From positions 310,001 to 374,000 of the forward strand of contig NZ_PSNX01000003.1 in NCBI RefSeq assembly GCF_002930615.1: a stretch of 64,000 bases of DNA, written 5' to 3'. Position 1 is the first letter of the stretch; every line of letters begins with the position of its first letter. The notes under the pieces were generated by a model, which ran no database searches, was not told the origin of the DNA, and was given only the letters and a program-made list of their open reading frames with translations. The stretch is from Caldimonas caldifontis (GTDB taxonomy: Bacteria; Pseudomonadota; Gammaproteobacteria; Burkholderiales; Burkholderiaceae_C). Below, piece after piece: positions 63,085 to 64,000 of the stretch. The position numbers and the translations under genes were made by a program.

Positions 63085-63107
63085 GCGGGGGAAGCCCCGC
63101 ACCCTTT
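63085..63107 (+). terminator. Hairpin between exbD and the siderophore receptor gene
   Basis: GCGGGG (63085-63090) pairs with CCCCGC (63095-63100) across GAAG, then ACCCTTTT follows. It may end or attenuate the tonB-exbBD transcript so that the receptor is partly uncoupled. The stretch after it contains CGGACCCAGGC twice. Confidence 0.6.
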
Positions 63108-63187
63108 TCGTCGGACCCAGGCCCCGCACGCGTTGCGTGACGGACCCAGGCAAAACCAGAACAACAGCCTTGTGTTGGAGCTTTGCC

Positions 63188-64000
63188 ATGCCTGCGTCCT
63201 TCCGTCCTGCCCTGCGCGCCGCGCCGTGCGCCTGCCTGCTCGCCCTGGTCCTGCCCGCAGCTGCCCAGGCCCCTGCGGCCGAGGCCTTGCCCGAGGTCAC
63301 CGTCAGCGCCGAGCGTGAGCGCGAGACGGCTACCAGCCCGGTGCCCGGCTACACGCCGCGTCGCGCGGTCAGCGCCACCAAGACCGACGCGGCCTTGTCG
63401 GAGACGCCCCAGTCGATCACCATCGTCACGCGCGACCTCATCACTGACACCGGTGCCACCGGGCTGCAGGACGCGCTCAACTACGCCGCCGGCGTGCGCT
63501 CCGATGCCTACGGGCTGGATTCGCGCACGGACTCGGCCCGCATCCGAGGCACCGATGCCGCTGAGTATCTGGACGGCCTGCGCAAGCACCTGAGCGGCTA
63601 CTACACCAGCAACACGCGCACCGACCCCTACACGCTCGAACGCATCGAGGTGCTGCGCGGCCCCTCGGCGATGCTCTTCGGCCAGGGCAGCGTCGGCGGC
63701 CTCGTCAACATGGTCAGCAAACGTCCGCTGGACGAGGTCCAGCGCGAAGTGGGTGTGCAGTTCGGCAGCTTCAACCGCCAGCAGCTGCAGGCCGACCTGA
63801 CCGGCCCGCTCACCGAGGACGGCCAGTGGCTCTACCGCCTGGTGGCCGTGGGCCGTGACAGCGACACGCAGGTGGATTACGTGCGCGACGACCGCAAGCT
63901 GGTGGCGCCCTCGCTGACCTGGCGCCCGAACGCCAGCACCTCGCTCACGTTGCAGGCGCTGTGGCAGGAAGACAAGACGGGCTCCACCGCGCAGTTCTTC
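63188..64000 (+). CDS. TonB-dependent siderophore receptor (5' part)
   Basis: The frame is open from ATG 63188 (GGAG upstream) to the window edge, 271 residues. A signal peptide (CACLLALVLPAAAQA) precedes the TonB box area LPEVTVSAERE. The plug domain includes TDAALSETPQSITIVTRDLI, LQDALNYAAGVRSDAYGLDS, ERIEVLRGPSAMLFGQGSVG and GLVNMVSKRP. It resembles the FhuA/FpvA group for hydroxamate or mixed siderophores. The barrel begins and continues beyond the window. Confidence 0.93.
   Translation, partial: MPASFRPALRAAPCACLLALVLPAAAQAPAAEALPEVTVSAERERETATSPVPGYTPRRAVSATKTDAALSETPQSITIVTRDLITDTGATGLQDALNYAAGVRSDAYGLDSRTDSARIRGTDAAEYLDGLRKHLSGYYTSNTRTDPYTLERIEVLRGPSAMLFGQGSVGGLVNMVSKRPLDEVQREVGVQFGSFNRQQLQADLTGPLTEDGQWLYRLVAVGRDSDTQVDYVRDDRKLVAPSLTWRPNASTSLTLQALWQEDKTGSTAQFF

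Noticed and set aside
63108-63160. Direct repeat CGGACCCAGGC upstream of the siderophore receptor
   Set aside because: Only two short copies; no regulator or structural role can be supported.

Overview
This window is a 64 kb piece of a high-GC (about two thirds or more G+C by eye) Gram-negative chromosome. The gene families, the codon bias and the neighbourhoods (ArsJ-type arsenic operon, BigR sulfide module, catBC, Bug-type binding proteins, GTP-dependent PEP carboxykinase, many LysR regulators) fit a betaproteobacterium of the order Burkholderiales, probably near Comamonadaceae or the Rubrivivax/Leptothrix group. That placement is an inference from gene content. No rRNA, tRNA, CRISPR array or intact insertion sequence was recognised.

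Region by region. 1-3.7 kb is patchy: the tail of a CcmI-like TPR protein, small unknown genes, a gene cut off by an IS110 transposase remnant, and a noticeably lower-GC HNH endonuclease gene. 3.7-11 kb holds a VOC protein, a LysE exporter, a five-gene arsenic operon (GAPDH-arsJ-arsR-arsC-acr3) behind a palindromic operator, a YCII protein and a ChrA chromate transporter. 11-15.5 kb has two unknown exported or membrane proteins, a second LysE exporter, a GMC oxidoreductase and a YhhQ-type transporter. 15.5-19.9 kb is a sulfide/persulfide module: SulP, two YeeE/YedE halves and a BigR repressor on the minus strand, with persulfide dioxygenase and OsmC on the plus strand, driven from mirror-image promoters under one 12-bp-arm palindrome. 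19.9-29.6 kb carries MarC, an SDR, an NMT1/SsuA-type ABC importer, and a complete branched-chain-type ABC importer with its own SDR. 29.7-37 kb is mixed: PhoX, a small toxin-antitoxin pair, several small enzymes, a serine hydrolase, an AraC regulator, a gene fragment and a 46-residue membrane protein. 37-40.5 kb is a catechol-branch module (Bug protein, catC, catB, divergent catR). 40.4-44.1 kb is the most unusual part: a 956-residue winged-helix/ATPase regulator between two small minus-strand genes, each preceded by the same 35-bp element, which resolves into three 11-bp direct repeats. 44-50 kb has methylmalonate-semialdehyde dehydrogenase with a divergent LysR, a universal stress protein behind an FNR-like box, and a TetR gene facing two fasciclin genes. 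50-57.4 kb has PhoD, ArgP, DadA, another LysR, an 89-residue unknown, and a frameshifted PEP carboxykinase. 57.9-64 kb has a TupA-like binding protein with a MOSC protein, a Kbp-like BON-LysM protein, an AbrB-type membrane protein, and a Fur-box-controlled tonB-exbB-exbD set followed by a siderophore receptor that runs off the end.

Functionally the window is rich in stress and detoxification (arsenate by two routes, chromate, sulfide), scavenging transport, and aromatic/branched-chain catabolism. Much of its regulation is readable in the DNA as palindromes between divergent genes.
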